From Lota lota (taxonomy: Eukaryota; Chordata; Actinopteri; Gadiformes; Lotidae): a stretch of 64,000 nt of DNA. The notes under the pieces were generated by a model, which had not been told where the DNA came from, ran no database searches, and worked only from the letters and a program-made list of their open reading frames with translations. The stretch lies in contig JACYXH010000575.1 in the NCBI GenBank assembly GCA_026745465.1, positions 1,680,001 to 1,744,000 of the forward strand, written 5' to 3'. Position 1 is the stretch's first letter. Each line of letters starts with the position of its first letter. A program made the translations under genes and the position numbers. Positions 26,855 through 39,051 of the stretch are shown in pieces.

Positions 26855-28845
26855 CATAGTACAGTGTCCATGCTGTGCAGATTAGTGGGTTTCTGTGTAT
26901 ACATTGCATTGCTTCTTCCCTTTAGTGTATCAGAGCAAGAGGTCGTTATTTATATGCCCTGAGGTCCAAACACAAACACACCTTTCTTACAGCACAGCTT
27001 TATGGCCGTTTCCACAATAACACAGCGCCAACAGAAAGCTAATTCTCAGCTTGTTGCTTGGAGATTAACCTTTGACCTGCCCATGGCACGTTTCTTTACT
27101 TATACTTAAACATAGTCTGTGGTTCCAACGTTATTGGGTTCACGTGTTTGACATGTGTTCAGTTGTGTATCTATTATGCTCCATTACAAAGTGCAACTCC
27201 ATATTTCACAATTCGATTAACCTCTCGTGTAATTGGAAATCCCCCCCCCCCCCCCCCCCCCCACCCCCCCACAATTTGCTCTGGTATCCATTTAACAGCA
27301 TATTGGCCATCCATTACGATTCTGAGTGTGTGCTTATGCGTTCTGAGAGTACAATTTGTATAAACACACACGCATGGGGGTGGGGGGGGGGGGTGAGTGA
27401 GTGTGCATGTGTTTATGTGTTAATGTGTAATGGTATGCACTGTGTGTGCTGGCTCAGCAGTCACGCTGTGGCAGAGGGAGGTGTGCAATTTACGACGGGC
27501 CCCGCGATCTAAACACACAGGCTCCTGTGGCGCGGTGCGGCCCCCCCCCCCCCCCCCCCCCTCCTCAAAGCGTGCTGTTTGTGGACCGGCCCGACGGTGG
27601 CTGTTTGCTCTGGATCCGATTCATGACCGTCGCCAGGGGTGTGACTTTTATTCCAGAGTATTTGGACAGAGGAAAGGGGGTTGAACTACATGGGCCCTGA
27701 ACAGCATGCCCCCCCCCGCCACCGCCGCCACCGCCGCCAGGAGGTCATGGGTTTTTAACTCTTCAGTATTTGTTCAACCACACAACATGTTTGGACTGGC
27801 TCTCCCGTTGGAACGCCGGTCGCTCGGCAGGAGGAGACGAACGCAGACATGGGGTCAGAGGTCAGGCTGACCGCAACCTGGTTAGTTTACTTCATATATC
27901 ATATGTGATGCTGTGGAAGGGCTGTAGTACACGCACACACACACACACACACACCCTCGCACATACACACACACACACACGGACCCACACCCTAGCACAC
28001 ACTCACACACCTTCCCTTTGCCTTTTTATACTTCTAAACTTCTTTATTTAGTGTTTGGTGTTGTTACAGGTTCCAATCCCGCATAATTGGGTGGGACATT
28101 AGCCCTCCCCTCCTCATTAGAGTTGAACTCTTTCAGGCTTCTACCAACAGGGAACCTCCAAGTATCCCTACAAGATGTTTGTATAAACATAGATACATCA
28201 ACACAGCTATTACTCATTCGGCCCAGTGGTTCTAGCGATGGCATGCTACACTTAGCGCCGCGCCGCTAGCAAACGGCACGCAGGAGGAGTGAAACGTTAG
28301 CCTGTGTTAATTCACCGGCCTCTGGACAATAATTGAGCAAAGACCCCCCCCCCCCCCCCCCTCCCCATCTGGAAGCTGCATTAAGGGTGTGCATTATGGC
28401 CTGTATTATGACTGTGTTATTGTTTCTAATCTGTTCACACACTCTCCCTCACACACACAGACGCAGACTCATATATAGACATTATCCATGGGAATATACC
28501 AAGTGTTTTTATATGGGTGATTATCTGATAGGGTTTGGTTCCCATGGTGAAACGCTAGAATTACAGCCCATCATGCAGGTGATGTATTGCTCAGGAACGT
28601 TGTAATCCTCCAGTCAGGAGGTTTACGGCCGCCGTGAGGGCCTTGTGGACTACAGAGGTAGGGTTTATGTTTTTATGCTCCAAGGTTCAGCTTGTCTTGT
28701 GGACGATGAAATGACCAGCGGTCGCTAATGAAAACCAAATGGATTGCATCTTCGTACAGGTCATGATGCCTTCAAGATATTGATAGCATGGTGCATTTTC
28801 AGAACCGTGTGTAGGTATGTGTACGTTTTCTGTGTTTGTAGTTTG

Positions 28846-28894
<49 letters not shown>

Positions 28895-28919
28895 TCTCAC
28901 CAGTGTGTGTGAGTCTCAC

Positions 28920-28952
<33 letters not shown>

Positions 28953-29137
28953 TCTCACCTGTGTGTGTGTGAGTCTCACCATTGTGTGTGTGTGTGTGAG
29001 TCTCACCAGTGTGTGTGTGTGTGAGTCTCACCAGTGTGTGTGTGTGTGTCTCCCCAGTGTGTGTGTGTATGTGTGTGTCTCACCAGTGTGTGTGTGTGTG
29101 TGTGAGTCTCACCAGTGTGTGTGTTTGTGTGTCTCAC

Positions 29138-29172
<35 letters not shown>

Positions 29173-29290
29173 TCTCACCAGTGTGTGTGTGTGTGTGTGT
29201 GAGTCTCACCTGTGTGTGTGTGAGTCTCACCATTGTGTGTGTGTGTGTGTGTGTGTGTGAGTCTCACCAGTGTGTGTGTGTGTGTCTCCC

Positions 29291-29325
<35 letters not shown>

Positions 29326-29391
29326 TCACCAGTGTGTGTGTGTGTGTGTGAGTCTCACCAGTGTGTGTGTGTGTGTGTGTGTGAGTCTCAC

Positions 29392-29432
<41 letters not shown>

Positions 29433-29769
29433 TGTGTGTGTGTGTGTGTGAGTCTCACCAGTGTTGGGGTTGAGACTGAAGCGCCCGGCAGAGTTTCCTG
29501 CCTGGATGCGGTACGAAACCCGACCGTTCTCCCCTTCGTCTTCGTCCCGGGCCATCACAAACACGATGACAAACCTGTCCGCACACATGCACAAACACGC
29601 GCACACACACACACACACACACACCAGACATCAACATACAGCAACTTAAACAAACACTGTGTGTGTGTGTGTCTGTATCTGTGTGTGTCTGTGTGTGGGT
29701 GTGGGTGTGTGTGCAAGAGAGATAAATGAAGGGAGAGAGAGAGAGAGAAAGGGAGGGCTAAAGGGAGTA

Positions 29770-29845
<76 letters not shown>

Positions 29846-31936
29846 AGTGAGAGAGAGAGGTAGAGCGTCCCGTACCCGACAGGCTGGTCCTCCATGACGC
29901 TGACCACGGAGGGCGAGCTGAAGACGGGGGCGTTGTCGTTGACGTCGGTGACGAAGACGCGGGCGGTGACGGAGCCCCAGCGGCGCCGGGCCGGGTCCAG
30001 GGCCTGGTCCGTGGCCCGCACCACCAGGTACAGCGTGGGCGTGGTCTCGTGGTCCAGCCTCTGGCCCAGGGTCAGGACCCCCGTGGAGGGGTGCAGCGTC
30101 AGCAGGTGGGGCGTGGGGGGCCAGCAGTGCTCCAGGGTGTAGCGGAGGTCCCTGTTGGGCCTGCTGCCGTCCTGATGGAGTGAAGGAAAAATCTATTCTT
30201 TAAGAATGTGTTTATTAAGAGCGTATTTTAGGTACTGATTTACGTATTTGAGGTACTATTGGAAATTAAAACAACCAACGCCAATCCACACCCCTCCCCC
30301 GGATAATAATTAAAACAAAGAACAAATAATAATATTCATAGTAATAATGTACATATAATATTAAATGTGATATTATTTAAACGTGATCAAGTATATCAAA
30401 AAGATGGAAAAATACACACATAATACACAAACAGAATGGAATCTAATGGAATAGAACTTGTTCAACCATGAAGTTCAACTCATCCCTTCCATGCCATTCT
30501 GTATGTTTGCTTCTATACTCACACTCGTACAAACAAACGTGAATCAGTCCACTTTATAACGATATAATTGCACCCATAACCAGTCTGCGTCCCTGTTCCC
30601 CCTCACCTGATCCACGGCCTGGAACGTGTAGACCGAGGCTCCGGCCTCGGCGTTCTCGGGGATCACTATGGTAACGGGATCCTCGGTGAACTCGGGGGCG
30701 TGGTCGTTGGTGTCCAGCACCTGGATGTCCAGCTGCACCAGGTGGCTGCTGGGAAATGCCCGGGAGAAGTCCGAGACCTCCACGCGCAGGGAGTATCGCG
30801 AGCCCTCCTCGTAGTCCAGCTCCCGCACCAGATACACGTCGCCCTTCAGACGGTCCACCATGAAGGTGCCCTGGCGGTCGGTCCCGCCCACCACCAGGTA
30901 GGTCACCGTCTGGCCGTCCAATGGGGCGGCTCCCTGCTGGTCAGCTGAGCGCACCGAGCCAATGACGGAGCCCGGGGCGGCCCCTTCGGTCGCCGTGATG
31001 GTCATGGAGACGAGGTTAGGCTTGGTGGGGGTTGACCTGGTGATGCTGAGGACCTGGCAACGCACACACACACGGACGCGCACAGCCACACGCACACACA
31101 CACACACAGATGAGATGAGACGTTAAAACTGAGTTTGGTGTCGTTTCAAAGAGGGTGTGGACCTCATCCGCATGTTCTAGTCCGTCAGTGGCGGAAGAAA
31201 ATACGAATCCCAACGTTTACAACCACCGCTAGCATTAGTTAGCCTTTGGCTCACTAGCGCAACTGAGCCACAACTCACAAGTGAAACCCAGTGGCTTGGT
31301 GCATTCTGACGGCCCAGAATGTACATTTACCTCCTGCACCTGGACCATTATATCCGGCCCTGTCACTGTTCTCGGCACTTCCCCTCCATTTATTCCTTTT
31401 GGCACTAATTATTTGGGCCCAAGTGGGCGCCATCCATGTAGACGACGCGTTACAGCAGATAAAACAGGCCATAAACCTTCTGAAGCATTGCTTCACTCAG
31501 GCTTTTGAAAAGCCATGTGTAAGGGGTCAAGGGGCACGAGTGTACATGTTCCTGGGCCTGCCTTCCTGTGGTTCTGACATATGGTTCTTGATGCGCGCAA
31601 CCCTGACAATAGCCTTGAGATGTGCTCTGTTTCAGCTTTGCTGAGATCATTTCAACAATAGCCGAGTGAGGGATCCTCATAGCCGCAGATGAAAACAGAT
31701 CGTGTAGGAGTGGCTGCCAGTGAATAATTTAGCGCCGAACACCCCGCTGAGGTTGGAGTTGTGTTGCAGCGATGGGCGTTGCAAGCGAGACTATTTCAAA
31801 CAACACTGGGACTACTGTCTCCCTGGCACGACAGCTGAGTCCCGTTTGAAAGGGAGGGGAGCGATGTCAGGCCCTCATGGCTTTTCTCTCAGAAGTCGCA
31901 GATCAAGGAGTGTGTTTAAAGTTTAAACAATGTTCA

Positions 31937-31970
<34 letters not shown>

Positions 31971-32420
31971 GTTTCTCAGAGCTGTTGGTAATAATCAGTG
32001 TTTTACGACAGCTTGACATGAAACGTAGAGGGGAAAGGAAGTGATTTGGCCGTGAAGCCTGAACCTGCTCAGCTTCCCCCGCAGTCGCCGTTGTGAAGCG
32101 AACGTCTGTCAACAAGTGACCAAGTGATCATATTTCATACACTGCCTTCTCAGTGTTTTGCCTGTTCTGTATTTTTTGGTGCTTTTTCTTGTGTCTCACA
32201 TTTCACCTGCTAATCAAAATTATCTATTGGAACTGCTGTTTTCACCCTATTGTGTTCCACAGCGATGCGAAATCGTAGCTTCCAAAATGTTGCGATGATA
32301 GCTGTTTGGATTAGAAAGTGTCACTGTGTTTGTGTGCATGTGTGCGCTGTGAGAGTGAGTGTATCTGGAGATGTTAGCTGTTTGAAGTGGAGTGTATGCC
32401 CATGTGCTTAGATTAAAGCA

Positions 32421-32468
<48 letters not shown>

Positions 32469-32677
32469 TGTGTGTGTGTATGTTCGTGAATCAGCACCAG
32501 CTACTGTTTGCATGGATAACCACATTGTGTTTGTGTGTGCAGGAGTCAGACTGGATGTGTGTGTGTTTGTGTGTGACTGAGTCAGACTGCATGTGTGTGT
32601 GTGTGTGTGTGTGTTTGAGTGTGTTTGAGTCAGACTGCATGTGTGTGTGTGTGTTTGAGTGTGTCGGAGTCAGACCG

Positions 32678-32723
<46 letters not shown>

Positions 32724-32745
32724 AGTGTGTCTGAGTCAGACTGCA

Positions 32746-32785
<40 letters not shown>

Positions 32786-33652
32786 TCTGAGTGAAAGTGT
32801 GTGTGTTTCCGTGGCGCGCCGCCTGCTACTGTATATATGCTGGGGTCCTCTCTTCCCTGTCGGTGTGTTCAGAGAGATCTGTTGCAGCTGGCCCCTGGTC
32901 ACATGTCCTCTGGGAGCGTTTGATATGGGGGTGCCTGTTTCCTCTCTGCCCTAATCTCAGTGTCGGGTTAGCGGGCCCTACCGTGATTACCATCCTGTTC
33001 CCTGCACTCAAAATCACTAGGCTCAGCCAAAGAAAGAAACACAATCAAAAGGACAACAGATCTGTCGTCTAACCACACCACCCTCCCCATCTTTCCCCGG
33101 CGCAAACCGCCTCTGTGGCGGACACACTTTTTTTGTTTCTTTCTCTTTCTTTCTTTCTCTTCTTGGTTTTGTTGTTCCGCTGTTGACCTGACGCCACGCG
33201 GGGGCCAACGCCTTCAGAACCGTAACCCAGTCCAGCCCTAGCCTCCTCCAATGTCCCGGGATTCTCACCTAGGCTTCGGGTTACCACGGTAACCCCTGGG
33301 TCAGGAAATGCACTTGGGGAGATGGGCCTGATGATATGCCCCTTTTTTACAGACAGATTTAGTTTCCTTTCTCAGAAGCATTTTGTTTTTTTGTTGTTTT
33401 TTTTGGGGGGGTTGAAACTCGTTATTTTCCCAGACCGGCAGCAGATATTGTGTTCTGTTCTTCGGCGGCGTGGAGGAAATGACCCGGGAACAGGGCGAAA
33501 CCCGAAGCTCTGAGTGCGCGGACTGTGAGGTAATGTGCAGATAGCCTCACAGCTGGAAGTCCGCTGTACCTTGCTGACCTCTGGGTGCCTTTTCTACTGA
33601 TGCACGCGATCCTGGCAGGGAAGCAAGCAATTACAAGAGATGGAGGCACCGT

Positions 33653-33690
<38 letters not shown>

Positions 33691-36620
33691 TGCCTGTGTG
33701 TCTAACGTGTGTGTGCATGTGTGTGTGTGTGTGTGTGTCAAATGATGAATACGTGCGATATGCGGTGGTCTGAGGTGAACTTTGTGGTTCTTCATGTTAC
33801 TCCAAGCGATCGCGGCGTGCACACACACACACAATGCGTTGACGCTCGTGTGTTCATGCTTGTGTGGTGGTCCTGTGTCAACTGTGCATGTGTGCGTGCG
33901 TGCGTGTACCCGTACGAGATCAGCATCGTACGTTTCATGTGAAGAAAAGGTTTGTGTTTGTTTTTCCCTACCTGAACGCGTAGCTCGCAGGTGGAGCTGA
34001 GGCCGGGGGCGCCGTGGTCGCCGGCGGTGACGGTGAGGGCGTACTCCGCCCTGTCGGCCGCCGCCAGCGGGGACGCGGTGCGGAGCTCGGCCGTGCTCGG
34101 GTTCAGGGAGAAGCGTTCCGCTCTGGCGCCTGTCAGGACAGAACCAGACGGTCCAGAGGTCAGGTCCGGGTGTGCGTGCGTGATTGTGTGTGTGCGCGTG
34201 TGTGCGTGTGTGCGCGTGTGCGTGTGTACGTGTGTACGTGTGTGTGCGCGCGTGTGCGTGTGCACGTGTGTGTGCGCGTGTGCATGTGTGTGCGCGTGTG
34301 CGTGCGTGTGCGCGCGTGTGTGTGTGTGCACGCGTGTGCGCGCATGTGCGCGTGTGCGCGTGTGTGCGCGTGTGCGTGCGTGTGTTTGAGTATGACATGG
34401 GGAACAGTGAACCAGATCTGATTCAATCCATCTGTACTGCTCACCTGACAGAGAGTAGAATATGGTGCCGTTCTCTCCCTCATCCGGATCTTTAGCGCTC
34501 AGCGTTCCCAGAAGCGTCCCGGACGGAAGGCCTTCCATCACCTACAACAACAAAAATCAACCCGATTTACTTCTCCTCCTCGCCAAATTGACCAACCACC
34601 ATTAGGATCCATAGGTCATCCTATGATTTGAACGCGTTAAATAAACGAGAACTTACGTGTCACACAAATAGCGTTAGATATCTCCGTTGTTTGTTGAGTC
34701 TTAGTAACATTGCGCCATCTTACTCTACATCTTAACCGAAGCGGACGCTTTGTTTTTCTACGCATGCCTTTGTGGTGAAGCCAGGGGATGATGCGATTGG
34801 CCCACGTTTCACTGCACAGCCAATCACCACGCGGCTGGCCTCCATAGCTGCCCACTTAGCCAAAAGCCAATCGCCATATTTGTGTGCCGAGTGATCGATA
34901 AATCCCTACTGTTCCCTACTGACGCCACCCCGGACCGAAGCCAGCCGATCCGGGCGCACCCCCTCACCTGAAGGAGCATCTCCGGGTCGGACGCAGCGTG
35001 GGTGAAGGCGGGGGCGTGGTCGTTCTCGTCCAGCACGGTGATGTGTGCGGCGCCGGTGGCGCTGCGGGGCGGTGTGCCCCCGTCCTGCACCACCACCATC
35101 AGCTGGTAGCTGGACTGCTGCTCCCGGTCCAGGGCTACCCGGGTGCTGATCTCACCTGGCAGGGGAGGGAGCAGGGCGCAGGCGCAGACACACTCAGCTT
35201 CCATCCACTGCCAGCATTTGAATGGGATTGTTGAGATCTAGTTTTCAACATGTTCTCATATTTCAAAAATAATTCACAACCATAACGATATGAGGACATA
35301 GAGCCAAAATGTGTCAAAAATATATTATAAATTTTTTTTGCAAAAGAAAATCTCAATTGTACATAGCCTATTACAGTGCTTGAATAATAATAGGTGAAGG
35401 GTTTTTCAAAATAAAAGCATCATTGGTGCCATGGTTTGCATCCCTGCTCACCGGTCTGCGAGTTGATCTGGAAGTGGCGGTCGGCGTGCAGCAGCCGGTA
35501 GGTGAGGCGGGCGTTGAGGCCTGCGTCGCGGTCCGTCGCCGACACCCTGCCGAAGCCCGTCCCGGCCATCAGGTTCTCCCGGACCGCCAGGAAGGCCCGC
35601 TGCTGGCTCAGCCTGGGGGCGTTGTCGTTCTCGTCCGTCACGCTCACCCTCACCGTGGCGCTGCCCGTCCTGCCGGGGCCCCCTCCCGGGCCGGCCGGCC
35701 CCGAGGTGGCCAGCACCGTCAGCAGGTACATGTCCTTGGCCTCGCGGTCCAGCGCGCTCCGCACAAACAGCCACCCGTTGCTGGGGTCCACCCCGAACCG
35801 GGCCGCGTCCCCGTCGGGCCGCAGGCGGTACGACATCGGCCGCGAGGAGGAGGAGGAGGAGGAGGAGGAGGAGGAGGAGGAGGAGGAGGAGGAGGAGGAG
35901 GAGGAGGAGGAGCCCCCTCCGTTCCCGGCCGCCTCTCGGTTGAGGGCGCGCACCTGCAGGAAGCGGGTGTGCAGCGGCGCGTTCTCCCGTAGCTCCACGC
36001 GGTACGTCAGCGTGTCGAAGCTGGGGCCCTGCGCGTCCTGCGCCTGCACGTGCACCACCAGCGTGAAGGTGGAGCTCAGCTGGGGCGCGCCGCCGTCCTT
36101 GGCCACCACCTGCAGGTCGTAGCGCGGGACGCTCTCGTACGACAGCCCCCCGATCAGACGCACCTCGCCGCTGCTCCGGTCCACGCCGAAGGTCCTCTCC
36201 CCGCCGCCGCCGCCGCCGCCGTTCCCCGCGCCCGCGGACACCAGGTCGAAGCTGAGCTGCCCGTTGTGTCCCGAGTCGCGGTCGGACGCCTGGACGCGGT
36301 ACACCACGGCGCCCATCTTGGTGACCTCGGGCAGCAGCAGGGACTCGGAGGAGGAGGGCAGGAAGACGGGGGCGTTGTCGTTGACGTCCGAGATGGTGAT
36401 GCGCACGCGGCTGGCGGCGTAGGCCGGCGGCGAGCCGTGGCGCGCCTGGACCTCCACCTCCAGGCTGGGCCGGGTCTCGTGGTCCAGGGGCCGTCCCGTG
36501 CGGATGGTCCCCGAGCTGCGGTCCACCGTGAAGTAACCCTCGGGGTCTCCGCTGGAGATGGAGTAGAGGACGTCCTCGGACACGCCTGTGGGTGGTGGAC
36601 GAGGAGGTGGAGGAGGAGGT

Positions 36621-36654
<34 letters not shown>

Positions 36655-37280
36655 GGAGGAGGAGGAGGAGGAGGGACAAGTGGGATGAAATACTGAATAA
36701 CTCACACACAAAGAGTGTTGTGTCTGAGTGTTGTTTTAAAGAGGAGCCCTGCCAGCAGGGAGTCAGTAATCTAGATGAGAAACTACTTGTGTCTGGAGTA
36801 GGATTTCCTGCTAGGCAACCAGGGACAAACTAATTCCCCATTTCGTGTGGATAGTAAACTTTACTCCGTATGGAGTACAGATCCAAAGCCGTTACATTTT
36901 CCTGACGGTTTTCAGACCTGTTGTTTGGGGTTCCTTAGAACCACAGAGGTCCACAGGTCGGCAGAGACATACGAGAGCCATTCCTCCCCACGAGACATGT
37001 AACTTGCCTCTTTTGTGGCAAAATAATCGGACAATGACGCCACTTTTCTGTTTATCGTTTGGGCTTTGTTTGAGAAGGCTCTTGTAATCGGATAAGAACA
37101 TTTCTATTTGATAGGTTTTACGCATTCTTGGAGACCAGTGAGGAACCTGAAACGCAGTGACAGTTAGCGACCGCGATAAGTGCACTTCAAATCCACTCCA
37201 AAGCCCAGTGCACTTTGGTGCGGACTCCCACTCCAGATTCCGAGCGCATCCAAATCCGTTTCTCCCTCATTAATAACAGG

Positions 37281-37320
<40 letters not shown>

Positions 37321-38365
37321 CAAATCCCGGTGAAAAGAATCCCCATGGTAAGGCTCGAGGCCCGGTGATGAATGACGCCTTCCTAAGTGCGAGTGCGATG
37401 GGTCTGTTGCTCGTCTGTTTGTACAAGCCAGCGCCAGCCAGACTCCAGGTAAGCTACGCTCCCCTGCTGCATTAAGGTACCACTAAGGTAACTCGACAAG
37501 CATCCTGGGGGGACGGGGGGGGGGGACGGATCGACTAAGTAGCGATCCGTCTGCTTAGTCACCTGAATCACACCCTTTTGCTGTTGGGCTGATGGTCCAC
37601 ACCAGATCAGTGCACAGGAGGGATAACGAAGCGGAGAAACCAATTTATATTTCAGGTACCTGAGAGGGGTGTGGCGTCTATCTTAACTAAACGCGTTGAC
37701 CTTTCACCAGTTCAGAGCCTGGTCAATCCTCTCTTCTCTTGGCTTTGGTTCATAACGAAATACCCTGACCATTGCTTGTCAGAAATCCTCATTTTTGAGT
37801 TTTAACAAACTATATATTGACCTTCACTGTGCTACACCTTCAAGGGTGTGGTTCGTCCATCTACTGCGGTGTGGACTGTGGAATAACGGGCGTCGCACGT
37901 TGATGACATAGGCGGCCCAATCCGAACTCACCCTCCGCCGCGTCCTCACCTGTCTTGGTGGCGGCGCGGACCACGCCCAGCGCCGTGCCCCCCAGCGCGT
38001 CCTCCGCCACGGTGAAGAAGTACTGCGCCTGTTCAAACACGGGGGGCGCCACTGAGCCCCCCACCACGCTCACGTTGACCCGGGCGTTGACCGGCGCCAG
38101 CAGGCCGCCGCCGTCCTCGGCCGAGATCACCATGGAGACCACGGTGTTGGCCTTGCCGTGGAGCGAGCGCGACAGAGAGATCACTCCTGGGGGAGGGGGG
38201 AGGACGGCCGGCGGGGGGAGGGGCGGTGGGGTTGTGGGGGGACAGAAATAGAAACACAACTTAAAGCTGAGTCATCACTTGTTAAAGGACATTAAAGCAA
38301 ACAAGGACGGACAGATACGGACACACAGATACAAAGGACACGCACATGTATACACGCAATGACAA

Positions 38366-38397
<32 letters not shown>

Positions 38398-38786
38398 CTG
38401 TGTCCTTGTTGAGGGTGAAGAAGGGGGAGCCCCCCTCTGGCACCATGCGGTAGGTCACCCGGCCGTTGTCCCCGGAGTCGGGGTCGTTGGCGGTCACCTT
38501 GACGACGGAGGTGCCCGGGGCGCTGTGGGTGCTGAGGCTGACGGTGTAGAGGGCGGGGTAGAAGGCGGGGCGGTTGTCGTTCACGTCCGCCACGAAGACG
38601 GTGACGCGGGCCGCCGCAGTCAGACCCCCCTGAGAGAGAGAGAGACGCACACACACACACACACACACACACAAATACAATCACACACACAGACACAGAC
38701 ACACACACACAGACAAATACAATCACACACAGACACATACACACACACACACAGACAATCACACACACAAACATAAATACATACAA

Positions 38787-38821
<35 letters not shown>

Positions 38822-39004
38822 AATACAATCACACACACAGACACACACACACAGTCAAATACAATCACACACACAGACACACACACACAGACAATCACAC
38901 ACACAAACGTAAATACATACAATCACACACACACACACAGACACAGACAGACACACACACACACACACACAGACAAATACAATCACACACACACACAAAC
39001 ATTA

Positions 39005-39051
<47 letters not shown>

